Origin: an uncultured Desulfovibrio sp.
GTDB lineage: Bacteria; Desulfobacterota; Desulfovibrionia; Desulfovibrionales; Desulfovibrionaceae
Direction: 5' to 3'
NCBI GenBank assembly: GCA_944327295.1
Contig: CALVHF010000001.1
Location: forward strand, 1 to 64,000
Length of the DNA: 64,000 nucleotides
This document shows, one piece after another, positions 34,602-43,598 of the stretch (position 1 is its first letter; every line of letters begins with the position of its first letter). The notes beneath the pieces were generated by a model. It saw only the letters and a program-made list of their open reading frames with translations, ran no database searches and was not told the DNA's origin. The position numbers and the translations under genes were made by a program.

Positions 34602-36191
34602 GTGTCTACTTCCCCCCGTCCGCTTCCCCGCAACATCAGACGGGCAAGCCTGTTCTTCAAGCTCTTCAATTTCGAACATCTGGCCCACATACCGCTGGGC
34701 ATTCTGCTCTTCTTTGCCTTTGTCACCTTGACCATCATGGTCAGCTTTCCGGCGCTCATTTCCGTGGAACGCAACGAGACGATGCTGACCCGGCTGCTGG
34801 CAGACAAGGGCTTTTCCCTGATCACGGCCTTTGAAAACGTGCTGCGCACGGGCATGCGCTCCCAGGTGGGCATACGCCTGCAGTTTCTGCTCGAGCAGAT
34901 GGTGCAGAGCGGGGACATTACCTTCATTGCCGTCACCATGCCCGACGGCACCATCGTGGCCCATTCCGATCGCAAGCGTGTGGGTGAAATCCTCAATATC
35001 GACGGCAGGGAGGCCTCGGAAGCCACCATGCACCAGCTCTCGCCCCGCGGCGAAAAGCGCTGGAGCATCATGGAAATAGAGGGGACGCGCAGCTTTGTGG
35101 TCTACTGCAACTTCCAGCCCGGTGTTCCGTCTGGCCCAAGAGGGCGCGGCCGGAGAATGATGGACGAGGATGCCCACATTGGCGGGCACATGGAAGGCCG
35201 CAGACACGGAGGCGGCCATGGCCCCGGCCGTATGCAGGAACCGGGCATGGGCCGCTCCGGCATTCCCGTGCCCATGATCTTTCTTGGCATGGACATCTCT
35301 CCCTTCGAGATTACGCGCACCCAGAACAGGGCCTACATGACCATGCTGGTGGGTGTGACCCTTCTCGTGGGCCTGGCCTGTCTGCTGGTCTTCTACCACA
35401 TACAGAAGGCCCGCCAGTCCAGCCTGCGTGAAAAGGCGGCCAAGAGCAGAGTGGCAGCCTTGGAAGAGGAAGTACGCCGCAAGGAGAAGCTTGCAGCTGT
35501 GGGCAACCTGGCCGCGGGCGTGGCCCACGAGATTCGCAATCCCTTAAGCTCCATCAAGGGCTATGCCACCTATTTTGCCCAGCGCTTCCCCGAGGGGAGC
35601 GAGGACAGGCAGGCTGCCACGGTCATGGTGCGCGAGGCGGACCGCCTCAACCGCGTCATTACCGAACTCATAGGCCTGTCCAGGCCAACGGATGTGGCCC
35701 TGCAGCCCACGCATCTGGAAGAGGTGGTCCAGCACGTGGCAAGGCTCCTGGCCCAGAATGCCGCAAGCCACAATGTACAGATCATCTTGCGCCTGCCGCG
35801 CAAGTGTCCGCCAGCCCAGGCCGATCCCGACAGACTCGGGCAGGCTGTGCTGAATTTGTGCCTCAATGCCCTTGACGCCATGCCCAACGGTGGCAAACTT
35901 ACTCTCAGCATGGCGGTCAGCGAGGGTCGCATCTGTCTGCAGGTGCAGGACACGGGCACAGGCATCAAGCCCGAGAACCTGACGCACATCTTTGATCCCT
36001 ATTTTACCACCAAGACCAAGGGGACAGGCATAGGTCTGGCAACGGTGCACAAGATAGTGGAAGCCATGCACGGCGAGATTTCGGTCACATCCAGGGAAGC
36101 CACGGAACGCCATGCCGGCGAAACTTGCTTCAGCATGTGGTTGCCCATTGCCGCAAACCAGCCGGAACAGCAGCTCAAGAATCAGACATAA
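34602..36191 (+). CDS. Sensor histidine kinase, ZraS-like, with His/Met-rich periplasmic insert
   Basis: Inner-membrane sensor kinase, 529 aa, starting at GTG 34602 with GAGG upstream. TM1 about 31-53; periplasmic sensor 54-245; TM2 about 246-266. Then dimerisation domain with HEIRNPLSS (phospho-acceptor His309), N box LNLCLNALDAMP, G1 DTGTGI, F box FDPYFTTK and G2 GTGIGLA. Between 185 and 216 the sensor is rich in His, Met, Gly and Arg, unlike its surroundings, suggesting metal (Zn/Cu) binding. It is organised like ZraS and followed 31 bp later by its sigma-54 response regulator. Confidence 0.92.
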   Translation: MSTSPRPLPRNIRRASLFFKLFNFEHLAHIPLGILLFFAFVTLTIMVSFPALISVERNETMLTRLLADKGFSLITAFENVLRTGMRSQVGIRLQFLLEQMVQSGDITFIAVTMPDGTIVAHSDRKRVGEILNIDGREASEATMHQLSPRGEKRWSIMEIEGTRSFVVYCNFQPGVPSGPRGRGRRMMDEDAHIGGHMEGRRHGGGHGPGRMQEPGMGRSGIPVPMIFLGMDISPFEITRTQNRAYMTMLVGVTLLVGLACLLVFYHIQKARQSSLREKAAKSRVAALEEEVRRKEKLAAVGNLAAGVAHEIRNPLSSIKGYATYFAQRFPEGSEDRQAATVMVREADRLNRVITELIGLSRPTDVALQPTHLEEVVQHVARLLAQNAASHNVQIILRLPRKCPPAQADPDRLGQAVLNLCLNALDAMPNGGKLTLSMAVSEGRICLQVQDTGTGIKPENLTHIFDPYFTTKTKGTGIGLATVHKIVEAMHGEISVTSREATERHAGETCFSMWLPIAANQPEQQLKNQT

Positions 36192-36222
36192 CTCCTCACA
36201 TACAACATTTTCTGGGATACTC

Positions 36223-37602
36223 ATGACAACAACTATTCTCGTGGTGGATGACGACGACGCGCACCGCGGCATGCTGCGGATGATGCTCAAGACCTGGGGC
36301 TACGCCGTGGAGGAAGCCAGCGATGGCGACGAGGCCGTGGCTGCAGTGCGGGAAAAGTCCTTTGCTGCCGTGCTGACGGACGTGCGCATGGGCAAGGTCA
36401 ATGGCATTGAAGCCATGAAGCAGATCTTAAGCTACAATCCATCTCTTCCGGTTATCCTCATGACGGCCTATTCCTCCGTGGAAACCGCGGTAGAGGCCCT
36501 GCGCATCGGCGCCTACGACTATCTTATCAAGCCCCTGGACTTTGATGCCCTCAAGGCCACCCTGGCCAGGGCCATCGAACACTCCCGCATGGGCGTGGAA
36601 AACAGGGAGCTGCGCCGCCAGCTCAGCGAGGAAAACAAGAGTCCGGAAATCCTCGGCCGATCTGCTGCCATTACCAGCATGCTGGCCATGATACGCACCG
36701 TTGCGCCCACCGAGGCCACAGTGCTTGTGACCGGCGAATCCGGCACAGGCAAGGAGCTTGTGGCCAGGGCCTTGCATTCGCAGAGCCTGCGCAAGGACGC
36801 ACCCCTTGTGACCGTCAACTGTGCCGCCCTGGCGGAAACCCTGCTCGAATCCGAACTCTTCGGCCATGAAAAGGGCGCCTTCACGGGCGCGGACCGCCGC
36901 AGAGACGGCCGCTTCAAGCAGGCGGATCACGGGACCCTCTTTCTGGACGAAATAGGCGAGATGCCCTTTTCCGTGCAGGCCAAGCTCCTTCGTGCCCTGC
37001 AGCAGGGCGAAATACAGAGGGTAGGCTCGGACAAGAGCGAGCATGTGGATGTGCGCGTCATTGCGGCCACAAACCGCGACCTGCGCAAGGAAGTGGAGGA
37101 ACGGCGCTTCCGCGAGGACCTCTATTTCCGCCTCAATGTCATCAGCCTCGAGGTGCCGCCCCTGCGCCAGCGCAAGGAGGACATCCCCCTGCTTGCCACC
37201 TTCTTCCTGAGCCGCTTCTCCGAGCGCAATCACAAGACCGTCAAGGGCTTTTCCCCGCAGTGCATGGATCTTCTGCTGCACTACGACTGGCCCGGCAATG
37301 TCCGCGAGCTGCAGAATGCCGTGGAGCGGGCCGTGATTCTCTGTGCCGGAGATCTGGTCATGGGCCCGGAACTGCCCGTGAACATCATCAATGCCGCAGG
37401 CCGGGACTTCATCAGGCCGAGCGAGCCCCCGTCTTCCCTGGCCGGACTGCCCCTGGAGGAGATAGAACGCCGGGCCATAGAGGAAACCCTGCGCGAGACC
37501 GGGGACAACAAGAGTGCCGCAGCCCGCAAGCTCGGTATCACCAGGGCCACCTTGCACAAGAAGCTGCGCAAGTACGAAATCGAGAAGGGAGAAAACGAGT
37601 GA
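36223..37602 (+). CDS. Sigma-54-dependent response regulator, ZraR/NtrC-like
   Basis: A 459-aa transcription activator. The receiver domain (1-120) has the phospho-acceptor Asp53 in VLTDVRMG. The AAA+ domain has Walker A GESGTGKE, GAFTGA for sigma-54 contact, and Walker B FLDEIGEM. The C-terminal Fis-type helix-turn-helix is NKSAAARKLGITRATLHKKLRKY. It is the partner of the kinase just upstream. Its ribosome site is weak, suggesting translation depends on the upstream gene. I found no convincing -24/-12 promoter in the window, so targets are unknown. Confidence 0.95.
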   Translation: MTTTILVVDDDDAHRGMLRMMLKTWGYAVEEASDGDEAVAAVREKSFAAVLTDVRMGKVNGIEAMKQILSYNPSLPVILMTAYSSVETAVEALRIGAYDYLIKPLDFDALKATLARAIEHSRMGVENRELRRQLSEENKSPEILGRSAAITSMLAMIRTVAPTEATVLVTGESGTGKELVARALHSQSLRKDAPLVTVNCAALAETLLESELFGHEKGAFTGADRRRDGRFKQADHGTLFLDEIGEMPFSVQAKLLRALQQGEIQRVGSDKSEHVDVRVIAATNRDLRKEVEERRFREDLYFRLNVISLEVPPLRQRKEDIPLLATFFLSRFSERNHKTVKGFSPQCMDLLLHYDWPGNVRELQNAVERAVILCAGDLVMGPELPVNIINAAGRDFIRPSEPPSSLAGLPLEEIERRAIEETLRETGDNKSAAARKLGITRATLHKKLRKYEIEKGENE

Positions 37603-38417
37603 GCAGGCATTCCTCCCGGGGGGCTCCGCTTCTTTCCCCCGAAGAGCTGGACCGCATAGTCGATCTCTTCTTCGAGGCCGGCATGCTGCGCAAGACGCCC
37701 CGTTCGGGCTGGATTTTCCTTGGCACGGGTGGCGAGGATGTGGCCCAGCACAGCTTCAGGGTGGCCTTCATGAGCTATGTGCTGGCGAAGAAGGCCGGCG
37801 CAGATCCTGCCCGTGCGGCCCTGCTCGGCCTCTTTCATGATCTGCACGAGGCCAGGACCTCGGATCTCAACTACATGAACCAGCGCTATGTGCAGACGGA
37901 TCAGAAGCGGGCCCAGTTCGATGCCGTGGCCGGCACGGGCCTGGAAGAGGACATCGTGGGCGCCCTGGAGGAATTCGAGCAGCGCGAGAGCCTGGAAGCC
38001 CAAATTGCCAAGGATGCCGATCAGCTCGATCTGCTCTTCAACCTCAAGGAAGAGCTGGACAAGGGCAATGCCTTTGCCAGGGACTGGATAGACGCGGCCT
38101 TGGACAGACTCAAGACGCAGGTGGCCAGGGACGTGGCACGGCAGATGCTGCAGGTGGACCATAGCCGCTGGTGGTACGGTCGCGTGGACCGGCGCTGGTG
38201 GGTGGACCGCTGTCTGCCCGATGCTGCCGGGAGCACAAAAAGGGCCGTACCCGGAACAATGAGGGTACGGCCGCAGTCGGGACGACACAGGTCAGCACGC
38301 CTTGTCGTGAAGGCCGGGAAACGGTTCAAAACACAGGACATACCGCAGACGGGCACGCCTGGGCGTCCTGGTGTGCCGGTACGTTGTCGGCCTGAGGCTA
38401 CTTGCCGGCAAGCGTGA
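37599..38417 (+). CDS. HD-domain phosphohydrolase (YfbR-like) with unusual C-terminus
   Basis: A 272-aa HD-family metal-dependent phosphohydrolase. Typical blocks are GEDVAQHSFRVAFMSYVLAK (first His), LGLFHDLHEARTSDL (HD pair) and KDADQLDLLFNLKEEL (last Asp). Relatives hydrolyse 5'-nucleotides. The GTG start at 37599 overlaps the regulator stop (GTGA), with a GGGAGA site, so it is translationally coupled to the two-component system. The last about 65 residues are Arg/Pro-rich, unlike the family. They read through the terminator hairpin of the converging pfkB-type gene and overlap its end by 20 bp. This suggests a lost ancestral stop near codon 205. Confidence 0.85.
   Translation: MSRHSSRGAPLLSPEELDRIVDLFFEAGMLRKTPRSGWIFLGTGGEDVAQHSFRVAFMSYVLAKKAGADPARAALLGLFHDLHEARTSDLNYMNQRYVQTDQKRAQFDAVAGTGLEEDIVGALEEFEQRESLEAQIAKDADQLDLLFNLKEELDKGNAFARDWIDAALDRLKTQVARDVARQMLQVDHSRWWYGRVDRRWWVDRCLPDAAGSTKRAVPGTMRVRPQSGRHRSARLVVKAGKRFKTQDIPQTGTPGRPGVPVRCRPEATCRQA
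38237..38272 (-). terminator. Terminator of the PfkB-family gene
   Basis: On the minus strand GGCCGTACCC and GGGTACGGCC pair around a 10-base loop and are followed by CTTTTT. It lies inside the 3' part of the opposing HD-domain reading frame. Confidence 0.85.
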
Positions 38418-39354
38418 GCGGCATGGGGCCGTAGGCGGACTCATAGCGCTTTGTGAAGTCTTCAGGGGTGAAGTGGTGTTCCTGTGTGCCCTGGCAGGCA
38501 ATGGCATAGCTTGCAGACACGGAACCGAACCTGCAGGCCTCGATGACGGAGAGGCCGTGGGTGAGGCCGAAGAGCAGGCCGCCCCTGTGGGCATCGCCGG
38601 CGCCGGTGGGATCAAGGACCTGGTCGCAGGGCACGGCCTCGATATGGGCATCCGTGCCGTTTCTGCCGCGCACGCGGCAGCCGCTGGCGCCGAGGGTGGT
38701 GATGATCCATTCCACAGATTTGAGAAGTTCTTCCTCTTCCTTCAGTTCCAGAAGCTTGCAGGTCATGCCCAGTTCGTAGTCGTTGCAGACATAGGCAAAG
38801 GCTCCGTCTATGGCCTGCATCATCATGTCCTTTGTAAAGATGGGCAGCTGCTGGCCCGGATCGAAGATGAAGCGCAGGCCCTTTTCCCGGTAGAACTGCG
38901 GAAGCTTTTGCATGTCGTCCATGTTGCCGGGCGAGACAATGGCTAGGTCGTCGCTCTGCAGATTGGGGAAGGTGTAGCCGCAGGGCCTGGCCATGGCTCC
39001 GGGATAGAAGCCCGTGAGCTGGTTGCCTGAGAGATCGGTGGTAATGAAGCACAGGGCCGTGAAGAGATCCCTGTCCAGATGGATGCCTTCCAGGGAAAGC
39101 CCCACCTCCTGCAGATGCGCGCCGTAATCCCCGAAGTCCTTGCCGGCAGCGCTCAGGATAACGGGGTGTTCGCCGAGCAGGGCCATGGTGTAGGCAATGT
39201 TGCCGGCGCAGCCGCCGCGCCGCTCAATCATGTCGTCCACCATGAAGCTGATGTTGATCATGTGCAGCTTGTCCAGAAGAATGTGATCCTGGAAGTTGCC
39301 GTTAAAGTTCATGATGCGGTCAAAGGCCAGGGAACCGGAAATGTATACGGACAT
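38398..39354 (-). CDS. PfkB-family carbohydrate/nucleoside kinase (adenosine-kinase-like)
   Basis: A 318-aa ribokinase-family kinase that uses ATP to phosphorylate a sugar or nucleoside. N-terminal SGSLAFDRIM and RRGGCAGNIAYTMALLG contain the substrate-binding motif. The C-terminal signature DPTGAGDAHRGGLLFG has the catalytic Asp; His replaces the aromatic residue usually found after GDA. Overall pattern is closest in my reading to bacterial adenosine-kinase-like PfkB proteins, but the substrate is inference. The start at 39354 (MSVYISG) has AAGGA six bases upstream; the longer upstream frame is not conserved in type. Confidence 0.88.
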   Translation of the reverse strand: MSVYISGSLAFDRIMNFNGNFQDHILLDKLHMINISFMVDDMIERRGGCAGNIAYTMALLGEHPVILSAAGKDFGDYGAHLQEVGLSLEGIHLDRDLFTALCFITTDLSGNQLTGFYPGAMARPCGYTFPNLQSDDLAIVSPGNMDDMQKLPQFYREKGLRFIFDPGQQLPIFTKDMMMQAIDGAFAYVCNDYELGMTCKLLELKEEEELLKSVEWIITTLGASGCRVRGRNGTDAHIEAVPCDQVLDPTGAGDAHRGGLLFGLTHGLSVIEACRFGSVSASYAIACQGTQEHHFTPEDFTKRYESAYGPMPLTLAGK

Positions 39355-39658
39355 GGAGAATCCTTGTGCTTGAGTGGTTGTCTTGAGAGCGGGCACAGGG
39401 CCCGTTTTTTGTGGTTTCATACGCCAAGCCGGTGCAGGCTGGCAACGATCCGGGGCCCCTTGTGTCTGGGCCCCACCCCATGCCGCAGCAGGCCTTCTTG
39501 TGCATTTGCAGGGGCAGGCAAAAGCAGGTACAACGTGCCCGGCACATGCCGGCAGCACACCCTGCGGCACAGCAGCGAATTTTTTCCATTCTAAATATAT
39601 GCTTTAAGGAGGCGACGCCCTGTCCCTGCACCCTGCGGCGCAGGACGTCGAAAAGTCC
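39355..39658. other. Divergent region between pfkB-type gene and gltX
   Basis: About 304 bp with no supported gene. CGGGC ... GCCCG followed by TTTTTT (about 39393-39414, plus strand) forms a small terminator-like stem-loop with no gene upstream to end. It could be a leader attenuator if a transcript starts before it. An AAGGAGG at 39605-39611 lies too far from the gltX ATG and is followed at proper spacing by a CTG. Confidence 0.45.
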
Positions 39659-41050
39659 ATGAATGTAGTTACCCGTTTTGCTCCGAGTCCCACAGGACAC
39701 CTGCATATCGGCGGTGCGCGCACAGCCATCTTCTGCTGGCTCATGGCCCGCCATTACAAGGGACAGTTCCATCTGCGCATCGAGGACACGGACCTTCTGC
39801 GTTCCAGGCAGGAATACACAGACTCCATTCTTGCGTCCATGAAGTGGCTGGGACTCGACTGGGACGGAGAGCTGACCTATCAGACCCAGCGCATGGATCT
39901 GTACAGGCAGTACGTGAACAGGCTGCTGGAAAGCGGCCAAGCCTACTGGTGCTCCTGCACGACCGAAGAAGTGGACGCCATGCGCCAGAAGGCCAAGGAG
40001 CTGGGCCTGAAGCCCCGCTACAACGGGCACTGCCGTGACCTCCATCTCGGCCCCGGAGAAGGCCGCTGCGTGCGCCTCAAATGCCCGCAGGAAGGCAAGA
40101 TTGTCTTTGACGACATGGTCAAGGGCCGCATTGCCGTGGACGTGTCCGAACTCGACGACATGGTGCTGCAGCGCGCCGACGGCACACCGACCTACAACAT
40201 GGCTGTTGTGGTCGATGACCACGAAATGGGCATTACTCACGTCATCCGCGGCGACGATCACGTTTCCAACACGCCCCGCCAGATTCTCATCTACCGAGCC
40301 CTGGGCTTCCAGGAACCCGTTTTCGGCCATGTGCCCATGATTCTGGGATCAGACGGAGCCAAGCTCTCCAAGCGCCACGGAGCCCGCGCCGTCATCGAAT
40401 ACGAAAAGGACGGCCTCCTGCCCCATGCCTTGGTGAACTACCTTGTACGTCTGGGCTGGTCCCACGGCGATCAGGAAATCTTCTCCCTGGACGAGCTCGT
40501 GGAGCTCTTTGACGGCACCCATCTCAATCCCTCGGCGGCCCGTTTTGACGTGAACAAGCTGCAGTGGCTCAATGCTCACTACATGCGCGCCCTGCCCGTT
40601 GCCGAGCTGGCCCGCCTGGTGCGTCCCTTTGCCACGGAGGCCGGCTACGGCGAATTGTCCGACGAGCGCCTGCAGGGCCTGTGCACCCTGTTCAGGGAGC
40701 GTGCCAAGACCCTGGTGGAGCTGGCTGCAGCCTTTGCGCCCATGCTGGTCAGCGCAGCCGATCTTGCCTACGACGAGAAGGCCGTCACCAAGAACATCCG
40801 TCCCGAGACCAAGGAACGCCTGCAGGCACTCTCCAGCGTGCTGAAGGACTGCGAACCCTTCGAGGCCGAACACCTGAACACAGTGTTCAACGACTTCGTG
40901 AAGGACAACAATCTGACCTTCAAGGACATTGCCCCGGCCCTGCGCACGGCTCTGGTCGGCTTCATGGGCGGATCCCATCTGCATGACATCATGGCCTTCC
41001 TCGGACGGGAAGAGACTCTGGCACGCATAGAACGTACCCTGTCCCTCTAG
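39659..41050 (+). CDS. gltX: Glutamyl-tRNA synthetase
   Basis: Class I aminoacyl-tRNA synthetase, 463 aa, charges tRNA-Glu with glutamate. HIGH-type motif FAPSPTGHLHIGGAR at the N-terminus and KMSKS-type KLSKRHG near residue 240 are both present; the anticodon-binding domain fills the C-terminal third. ATG 39659 gives the usual N-terminus but has no good ribosome site. A strong AAGGAGG at 39605 would instead serve an in-frame CTG at 39620, adding 13 residues. A stem-loop follows the gene. Confidence 0.97.
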   Translation: MNVVTRFAPSPTGHLHIGGARTAIFCWLMARHYKGQFHLRIEDTDLLRSRQEYTDSILASMKWLGLDWDGELTYQTQRMDLYRQYVNRLLESGQAYWCSCTTEEVDAMRQKAKELGLKPRYNGHCRDLHLGPGEGRCVRLKCPQEGKIVFDDMVKGRIAVDVSELDDMVLQRADGTPTYNMAVVVDDHEMGITHVIRGDDHVSNTPRQILIYRALGFQEPVFGHVPMILGSDGAKLSKRHGARAVIEYEKDGLLPHALVNYLVRLGWSHGDQEIFSLDELVELFDGTHLNPSAARFDVNKLQWLNAHYMRALPVAELARLVRPFATEAGYGELSDERLQGLCTLFRERAKTLVELAAAFAPMLVSAADLAYDEKAVTKNIRPETKERLQALSSVLKDCEPFEAEHLNTVFNDFVKDNNLTFKDIAPALRTALVGFMGGSHLHDIMAFLGREETLARIERTLSL

Positions 41051-41076
41051 GCGAGGGAGCAGGACAAGGAATTCCA

Positions 41077-41111
41077 AGGCCTGTGCAGCACAACAAGAGC
41101 TGCACAGGCCT
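41077..41111 (+). terminator. Stem-loop after gltX
   Basis: A perfect 13-bp stem, AGGCCTGTGCAGC / GCTGCACAGGCCT, with a 9-base loop, directly downstream of gltX. The tail is not a clean T-run, so termination efficiency is uncertain. Confidence 0.7.
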
Positions 41112-41120
41112 CTGTGCACT

Positions 41121-43568
41121 TTGAGAGAGGCAGCAGGAAACGTGACATCTTCCCTGTTCACAGACACGAATCCGGCAGGCAGGCCGGCGCAACAGCAGGG
41201 CTCCGCATCGGCGGAGCCCTCTGGACGTTCCGATCGGGTATACCGCCTGGTTTCCCGGGACGGCGCGTCCTGTGCTGCAGAGCGCGGGCCTGGCAGCCGG
41301 GAAGGGCGCGTTCTGGAAGTGTCTTTTGACGAAGCGGCTCCTGACGACGGTGACGCGACAAACGGACAGGAAGGCACAGGGAACGAGCAGAAGGTCCTTG
41401 CCCATCTGGACGAACGGGTGCAGGCCTGGATCGCCGAGCAGGGCTGGCAGGGTCTGCGACCCATTCAGGAGCGATCCCTGGAGCCTGTGCTCTCGGCGGC
41501 ACAGGACGTGATTATCTCTGCAGCCACGGCTTCGGGCAAGACAGAGGCCGCCTTTCTGCCGGCACTCTCCCATGTGGCTACCCATCCCTGCCAGGGGACA
41601 GCACTTCTCTACATAAGTCCCCTCAAGGCCCTCATCAATGATCAGTTCCGCAGGTTGCAGGATCTGGCCCGCAGGCTGGATCTGCCCGTCATCCCCTGGC
41701 ACGGCGACCTGCCCTGGCCGGACAAGCAGGCCTATCTCAACAATCCCGGAGGACTGCTGCTCACCACGCCCGAGTCCCTGGAAGGCTTTCTCTTGCGCTA
41801 TCCCTTGTGGTGCTACCGGGCCTTTTCCTCGCTTGGCTATGTCATCATTGATGAATTTCATTCCTTCGTAAGCAATGAGCGGGGCCGGCAGCTCCTGAGC
41901 CAGCTACGTCGCCTTGAGGCCCTGGCCCACCGCATCATTCCCCGCATAGCCCTCAGTGCCACTTTTGGCAACGAGGACGACATGGTGCAGGAGCTCAGAC
42001 CCCACAGGGAGGACTATCCCTGCGCCGTCATCAAGGAGCCGGAGAGCCGGCGTCCGCTCATGCAGCTCATGGCCTATCTGGACGTGCCGCCCTTTCTGCG
42101 CAGCTATGTCCAGGAGCGAGGCATGGAGCAGATGATAGACGATCTCTACCACATGCTGCAGGGCGGCCATCATCTGGTCTTTACCAATTCCAGGGCCAGG
42201 GCCGAGCTTGTGGCCTCCCATCTGGCGCGCAAGTGCAGCCAGATGGGCCTGGCCAACGAATTCTTTCCCCATCACGGCAGCCTGTCCAGAGAGCTGCGCC
42301 ATCAGCTGGAACAGCGTCTGCAGGCCGCAGAGACGCCCACCACGGCCGTGTGCACCATGACCCTGGAGCTTGGCATAGACATAGGCAACATGGACAGCGT
42401 GACCCAGCTGGATGCACCCAATTCCGTGGCCAGCCTGCGCCAGCGCCTAGGCCGGGCGGGTCGCAGGGGCAGCAGGCAGACCATACGCGTCTTTTTGCTG
42501 GAACACTTTCTTCTGCGTAACGCTTCCCTGGCAGACCGGTTGCGCCTAGGGCTCTTCCAGAGCTTGGCCGTCTTCAAGCTGCTCAATGCCAGCTGGTATG
42601 AGCCCGTGGAGTGCCCAAGGCCCCATTTCTCGACCCTTGTGCAGCAAATTCTCTCCGTCATTGGCCAGTATCAGGGGGTCAAGCCCTCGCATCTGTGGAA
42701 CCTGCTCTGTGCCACAGGCCCCTTTGCCGTCAGTCAGGAGGACTTTCTTGCCTTGCTGCGGGGGCTTGTGCGCAAAAAAATCCTCTGCAGGGACGAGGAG
42801 AGCAGGGAACTGCGTTTGGACGAGGCAGGCCTCGCCGTGACAGGACGCAGCGACTTTTGCACGGCTTTCAGCACGCCCTCCGAATTCTTGCTCGAGAGCG
42901 AAGGCCGGATCATTGGCAAGCTGCCACTCACAGAGCCTTTGCAAAAGGGCATGCGCATTCTCTTTGCCGGCCGGAGCTGGAAGGTGGAGACCCTGGACGA
43001 GGCGGAAGCCCGCATAGGCCTTGAGCCGGACAACGAGGGCACGCCGCCGCGTTTTGCCGGAGCGAGCCAGGCCGTGCATGATCGCGTGCGTGCCACCATG
43101 TACGAGCTCTACATGAGCGGCGAGGAACCGCACTGCTGCAACCATACGGCGAAACGGCTCTTTCGCGAAGGCCGCAAGGCCTTTGCCTCCATGAACCTGG
43201 CAAAGGTCGGCATGGTCTATGAGCGCGGCCGAGTGCACCTCTTTCCCTGGCGCGGGGACCGGTTCTGCCGCACCGTGGCAGCTCTGCTGCGTCTGGCAGA
43301 CCTTGAGGCCAACGAGGCTGCAGGGATTATCGATGTACCCTGCAAGAGCCCGCAGGAATTCCAGACACGGCTGCGGCGCTTTCTGCGTGGCGGCAAGCCG
43401 TCCGTGCAGGCGCTGACCTGCGGCATGCAGGACAGGCTGCAGGAGAAGTTCTACCAGCTGGTGGAGCCGGAACTCTGCGACAGGGATAATGCTGCCCGCT
43501 TCTACGAGAGAGACGAAGCCTGGGACTGGCTTGTGTCCGTGAGCAGCACCCCCTGCTGGATATGCTGA
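41121..43568 (+). CDS. Lhr-like superfamily 2 DEAD/DEAH helicase
   Basis: About 815-aa ATP-dependent helicase. Motifs: Q-like LRPIQERSLEPVL; Walker A SAATASGKTEAAFLPAL; TPESLE; Walker B VIIDEFHSF (DEFH rather than DEAH); SATF; then the second RecA domain with HHGSLSRELRHQLEQRL and SLRQRLGRAGRRG. The C-terminal 350 residues resemble the winged-helix region of Lhr-type helicases. The N-terminal ~90 residues are not conserved in type and contain no ATG. TTG 41121 and GTG 41142 (after CAGGA) are both possible starts. Likely DNA repair or RNA processing; a defence role has no local support. Confidence 0.85.
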   Translation: MREAAGNVTSSLFTDTNPAGRPAQQQGSASAEPSGRSDRVYRLVSRDGASCAAERGPGSREGRVLEVSFDEAAPDDGDATNGQEGTGNEQKVLAHLDERVQAWIAEQGWQGLRPIQERSLEPVLSAAQDVIISAATASGKTEAAFLPALSHVATHPCQGTALLYISPLKALINDQFRRLQDLARRLDLPVIPWHGDLPWPDKQAYLNNPGGLLLTTPESLEGFLLRYPLWCYRAFSSLGYVIIDEFHSFVSNERGRQLLSQLRRLEALAHRIIPRIALSATFGNEDDMVQELRPHREDYPCAVIKEPESRRPLMQLMAYLDVPPFLRSYVQERGMEQMIDDLYHMLQGGHHLVFTNSRARAELVASHLARKCSQMGLANEFFPHHGSLSRELRHQLEQRLQAAETPTTAVCTMTLELGIDIGNMDSVTQLDAPNSVASLRQRLGRAGRRGSRQTIRVFLLEHFLLRNASLADRLRLGLFQSLAVFKLLNASWYEPVECPRPHFSTLVQQILSVIGQYQGVKPSHLWNLLCATGPFAVSQEDFLALLRGLVRKKILCRDEESRELRLDEAGLAVTGRSDFCTAFSTPSEFLLESEGRIIGKLPLTEPLQKGMRILFAGRSWKVETLDEAEARIGLEPDNEGTPPRFAGASQAVHDRVRATMYELYMSGEEPHCCNHTAKRLFREGRKAFASMNLAKVGMVYERGRVHLFPWRGDRFCRTVAALLRLADLEANEAAGIIDVPCKSPQEFQTRLRRFLRGGKPSVQALTCGMQDRLQEKFYQLVEPELCDRDNAARFYERDEAWDWLVSVSSTPCWIC

Positions 43569-43598
43569 TGCATGCCGGGAGGAAGCTTGTGTTTCTAG

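Noticed and set aside
41121..43568. Lhr-like helicase as part of a phage-defence island with the adjacent IS
   Set aside because: Neighbours are gltX and a ribosome quality-control gene; no nuclease, methylase or other defence partner is present.
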